Shown here: positions 61,754 to 64,000 of the stretch, in pieces
Numbering within the stretch: the first letter of the stretch is position 1
How the letters are laid out: each line of letters starts with the position of its first letter
Assembly (NCBI RefSeq): GCF_900078195.1
Contig: NZ_FJVE01000005.1
Span: 77,001 to 141,000, forward strand
Direction: 5' to 3'
Length of the DNA: 64,000 nt
Source of the DNA: Clostridium sp. Marseille-P299
GTDB taxonomy: Bacteria; Bacillota; Clostridia; Lachnospirales; Lachnospiraceae
The notes under the pieces: model-generated
Seen by the model: only the letters and a program-made list of their open reading frames with translations
The model's database searches: none
What the model was told of the DNA's origin: nothing
Position numbers and translations under genes: made by a program

Positions 61754-62878
61754 ATGAGTAGATTAAAAGAGATTTTTAAAGAACATTATGAAGAGATACT
61801 ATATATTTTACATCCACGTAAGTCTGTCATTGAAAATGTAAATAAGATGATAGACTGTGGTGATTCATCTAAGGGTGGTGCCTTTTGGGGCTGCCCTGAT
61901 TGTGGTGAGCTTAAGTTTGTTCCTTATACCTGCAAAAGCCGTTTTTGTCCTTCTTGTGGAAACATGTATAATCAAAAACGATCTTTTCGCATATCATCTA
62001 AGCTTATTTCTTGTGTACACAGACATTGCGTTTTTACTATCCCCGAAGAACTGCGTGCATTCTTTCTAAACGAACGCACTCTTCTTGGTGAACTTTTTCA
62101 TTCAGTCCGTGATGCAATTCTTCGTATGTTTTCTAAATTGAATAAATCTGAAAACTTTACTCCTGGTATTGTTTGTGTTCTTCATACCTTTGGTCGAGAT
62201 TTGAAGTGGAATCCTCATATCCATGCTCTTATCTCTGAAGGTGGAGCTGGCAACCATACTCCCTGGCGTATTGTTAAACACTTTGATTATCACTTTCTAC
62301 GGAAAGCTTTTCGAAAAGTTCTTTTGGATCGCTTAACGAATCGTATCGGTCCTTCTTTTCGTAAAATAAAAAATGAAATGTATACGCTACATTCTGATGG
62401 GTTTTACGTTCGTGCAAAGCCGAATGATTGTACTCCTGATCAGACTGTGAAATATATCACTCGCTACCTTGGCAGACCAGTAATCGCTTCCTCACGTATT
62501 GATCACTATGATGGTGAACAAGTTACTTTCCATTATAAAAAACATGAAGATAATTCTCTTGTAACCGAAACAATTCCTGCACTTGATTTCATCAAGCGCC
62601 TGATTATACATATACCTGAAAAACACTTTAAAATGGTGCGATACTACGGTATTTATGCCAAGCATCACAAGCAGGAAAAACATCTTTTTAAATATCTTTC
62701 TGATGAAAAACGTAAGTTCTTAAAATCCCTGCTTGATTGGAGACAATCAATTCTTTTAAACTTCGGATATGATCCTTTAAAATGTTCGAAGTGTGGCTCT
62801 TCTATGTTGGTTCTAGAAGTTTACCACAAAAAAACTGCACTATTTGAACAATATCGAAAGGCAATGGGATATGGATAA
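61754..62878 (+). mobile_element. IS91-type (HUH/Y-transposase) insertion sequence, transposase gene
   Basis: 374 residues. The N-terminal zinc-binding domain has CPDC, CKSRFCPSCG (about residues 48-69). The HUH motif is WNPHIHALI and the Tyr region is VKYITRYLGRPV, followed by a C-terminal zinc-like CSKCGSS. These are the features of IS91/IS801 rolling-circle transposases. The ATG lacks a Shine-Dalgarno site and a terminator lies just upstream, suggesting weak expression. Intact reading frame. It is head to head with queK. The element ends could not be fixed, and no target duplication is expected for this family. Confidence 0.88.
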
Positions 62879-62958
62879 ATCCAATCTCTAATTTCTTTCT
62901 CAAACGTCAAATAATGCAGTTCGAACCAAAAACAAAAAACATCATAATCAAAGTCATC

Positions 62959-62976
62959 GCGAAGTCCGCACTTCGC
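62959..62976 (+). terminator. hairpin after the transposase
   Basis: GCGAAGT, loop CCGC, ACTTCGC followed by TCTTTTG, 80 bp after the transposase stop. It could be a terminator or part of the element's end structure. Confidence 0.65.
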
Positions 62977-63050
62977 TCTTTTGTCATGCAATTTTTTATT
63001 TCTATTCTATTATACACTATTTTTCAGATTTGAGAAGTTTCCTAATAATC

Positions 63051-63082
63051 AAAAAACGCCATATCCTAAGGATACGACGTGT
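63051..63082 (-). terminator. probable terminator on the minus strand
   Basis: TATCCTTAGGATA core extended by ACG/CGT with bulges, followed on the minus strand by TTTTTTG. It could terminate transcripts from the GH32 gene some 400 bp upstream. Confidence 0.5.
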
Positions 63083-63329
63083 TTTAAGTCAGCAAAAATA
63101 CACCTTTAAAGGTAGTTTTTCAACTACATTCCCTTAAACGTGATTTTTAATCTTTTACTTTTCAATCCTTAGTTTTTTATACTGGGAAGTTTTCGAACCA
63201 GTCTAGGTAAATTACCTAAGTTTTAATACCTTGGTAGTATAACATCTTTCATCCAATTAGTAAATAAATTCGTTTATTTTTAAACTGGGAATCAAATGGC
63301 TCCTTAAGCTTCAACTTCTTCTTAAATTT

Positions 63330-63475
63330 AAACATAATAAATCCCAAATACCTATTAATTTAAACATTCCATAATTTCATATATCCTATAAATCTTAAAT
63401 TCCAATCAATCTGAAACATCCATAATTTCAAGCATCCAATAAAGCTCAAACACTCCATAAATCTCAATTGCCTAG
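63330..63475. repeat. degenerate AAACATCCATAATTTCAA-like repeats after the GH32 gene
   Basis: Between 63330 and 63475 the plus strand repeats variations of AAACATTCCATAATTTCA, AAACATCCATAATTTCAAG and AAACACTCCATAAATCTCAA with spacings of about 20-45 bp. All frames contain stops. The region 63083-63329 before it is AT-rich with no supported gene. Confidence 0.5.
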
Positions 63476-64000
63476 TTAGATTTCAATATCCCACCATTTC
63501 AAGCTTGCAGAATTACTTCTAACCTTTACCACATATTCTTTTTCTCTTTTAAAAATCCTAGTAGTTAATACCTCTTCCCCATCATTTAAAAATATCTCGG
63601 CAGAGGAGGAATCTAGTAAAATACGTATTTCACTTAAATGCTTTAATCGGATTTCTCGTTTTGACCTTCCATAGCCCATTCCACCTACAAATTTCATTGA
63701 GAATTTTTGTTTCTTTCTATCATAGATAAGTTTCAATATATTATTAATGTCAACGTTACATTCTCTACTCTCTTTTGCGTATGAAAGTATGATTTCAGAA
63801 GTATTTTTAAGTATTACTTCTAATTCTTCTTTAATAATTTCTGACTGGCCATTTTTTCGAAGCATTTCAAATTCCTTAATAGGGCTTTGAAATAGCTTTC
63901 CCTCCTTAAGAGCTAATTCCCTGGGTATTGTTAAGCAATGCTGCCATCCAAGTTCCTTCGTCGGGTTTATATACAGATTATTAGGTATCCCCATTAAAGC
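63476..64000 (-). CDS. GH32 beta-fructosidase (sucrose-6-phosphate hydrolase type), C-terminal part
   Basis: The last 174 residues of a gene that continues past the right edge; the frame stays open to base 64000 (ALMGIPNN at the edge). GWQHCLTIPRELALKEGKL is the conserved sequence joining the GH32 propeller to its beta-sandwich. IRILLDSSSAEIFLNDGEEV is the C-terminal sandwich signature (the SSxEIFxNDG motif), and it ends LKWWDIEI. Catalytic Asp/Glu residues lie outside the window. Probably sucrose or fructan use; neighbours are not visible. Confidence 0.88.
   Translation of the reverse strand, partial: ALMGIPNNLYINPTKELGWQHCLTIPRELALKEGKLFQSPIKEFEMLRKNGQSEIIKEELEVILKNTSEIILSYAKESRECNVDINNILKLIYDRKKQKFSMKFVGGMGYGRSKREIRLKHLSEIRILLDSSSAEIFLNDGEEVLTTRIFKREKEYVVKVRSNSASLKWWDIEI

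Overview
The window looks like the chromosome of a low-GC anaerobic Firmicute of the Lachnospiraceae type, probably a plant-fibre fermenter close to Clostridium (Lachnoclostridium) phytofermentans. That is inferred from the AT-rich sequence, AGGAGG ribosome binding sites, pectin and tartrate genes, YesN-type AraC regulators and a Csp-type germination protein. No genome comparison could be run. Start codons were reassigned where a Shine-Dalgarno site clearly favoured one.

Region 1 (1-25 kb). On the minus strand the transcription/translation cluster reads rpmG, secE, nusG, rplK, rplA, rplJ, rplL. A strong terminator follows rplL, and rpoB appears only at the far left edge with its own near-consensus promoter. 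The roughly 20.5 kb between rplL and rpoB, normally one of the most stable gene junctions in bacteria, holds a catabolic island. It contains an MFS transporter, a cytoplasmic serine hydrolase, an LplABC-type sugar importer with a membrane AraC sensor-regulator, a cytoplasmic pectin methylesterase, and a tartrate module. The tartrate module comprises a CitMHS carrier, tartrate dehydratase TtdAB, a Na+-pumping oxaloacetate decarboxylase made of split subunits (including a 38-residue OadG-like protein) and two FCD-type GntR regulators. The same octamer TGTATCCA/TGGATACA lies in or just downstream of three promoters of this module and is a likely operator. Tartrate would be dehydrated to oxaloacetate and decarboxylated to pyruvate while exporting Na+.

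Region 2 (25-45 kb). This holds a response-regulator-like AraC protein whose receiver lacks its phosphoacceptor, a secreted subtilisin, oligoendopeptidase F, an HD-GYP phosphodiesterase, a LacI regulator and a Gx-type membrane protein. Next comes a MacB-like ABC system with a large exported repeat protein, then a cytidylate-kinase-like protein and a MoxR-DUF58-transglutaminase operon. Upstream of the MoxR operon is a complete T-box leader with promoter and terminator but no amino-acid gene behind it.

Region 3 (46-59 kb). This holds a yybP-ykoY riboswitch with mntP, amtB-glnK behind two hairpins, and a Csp-like subtilisin whose catalytic Ser is Gly. A DtxR regulator follows, with its own operator, a 25-residue membrane peptide and a 9-bp minisatellite in the leader. 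A fluoride riboswitch precedes a cation/proton antiporter. A NarL-type two-component system is divergent from a three-gene ABC-2 exporter resembling linearmycin-resistance LnrJK/LnrLMN, with seven 14-bp repeats in front of the exporter.

Region 4 (59-64 kb). A queuine salvage operon (nucleoside hydrolase, ECF S component, radical SAM lyase) has an IS91-type transposase placed head to head with its first gene. The window ends inside the C-terminus of a GH32 beta-fructosidase.
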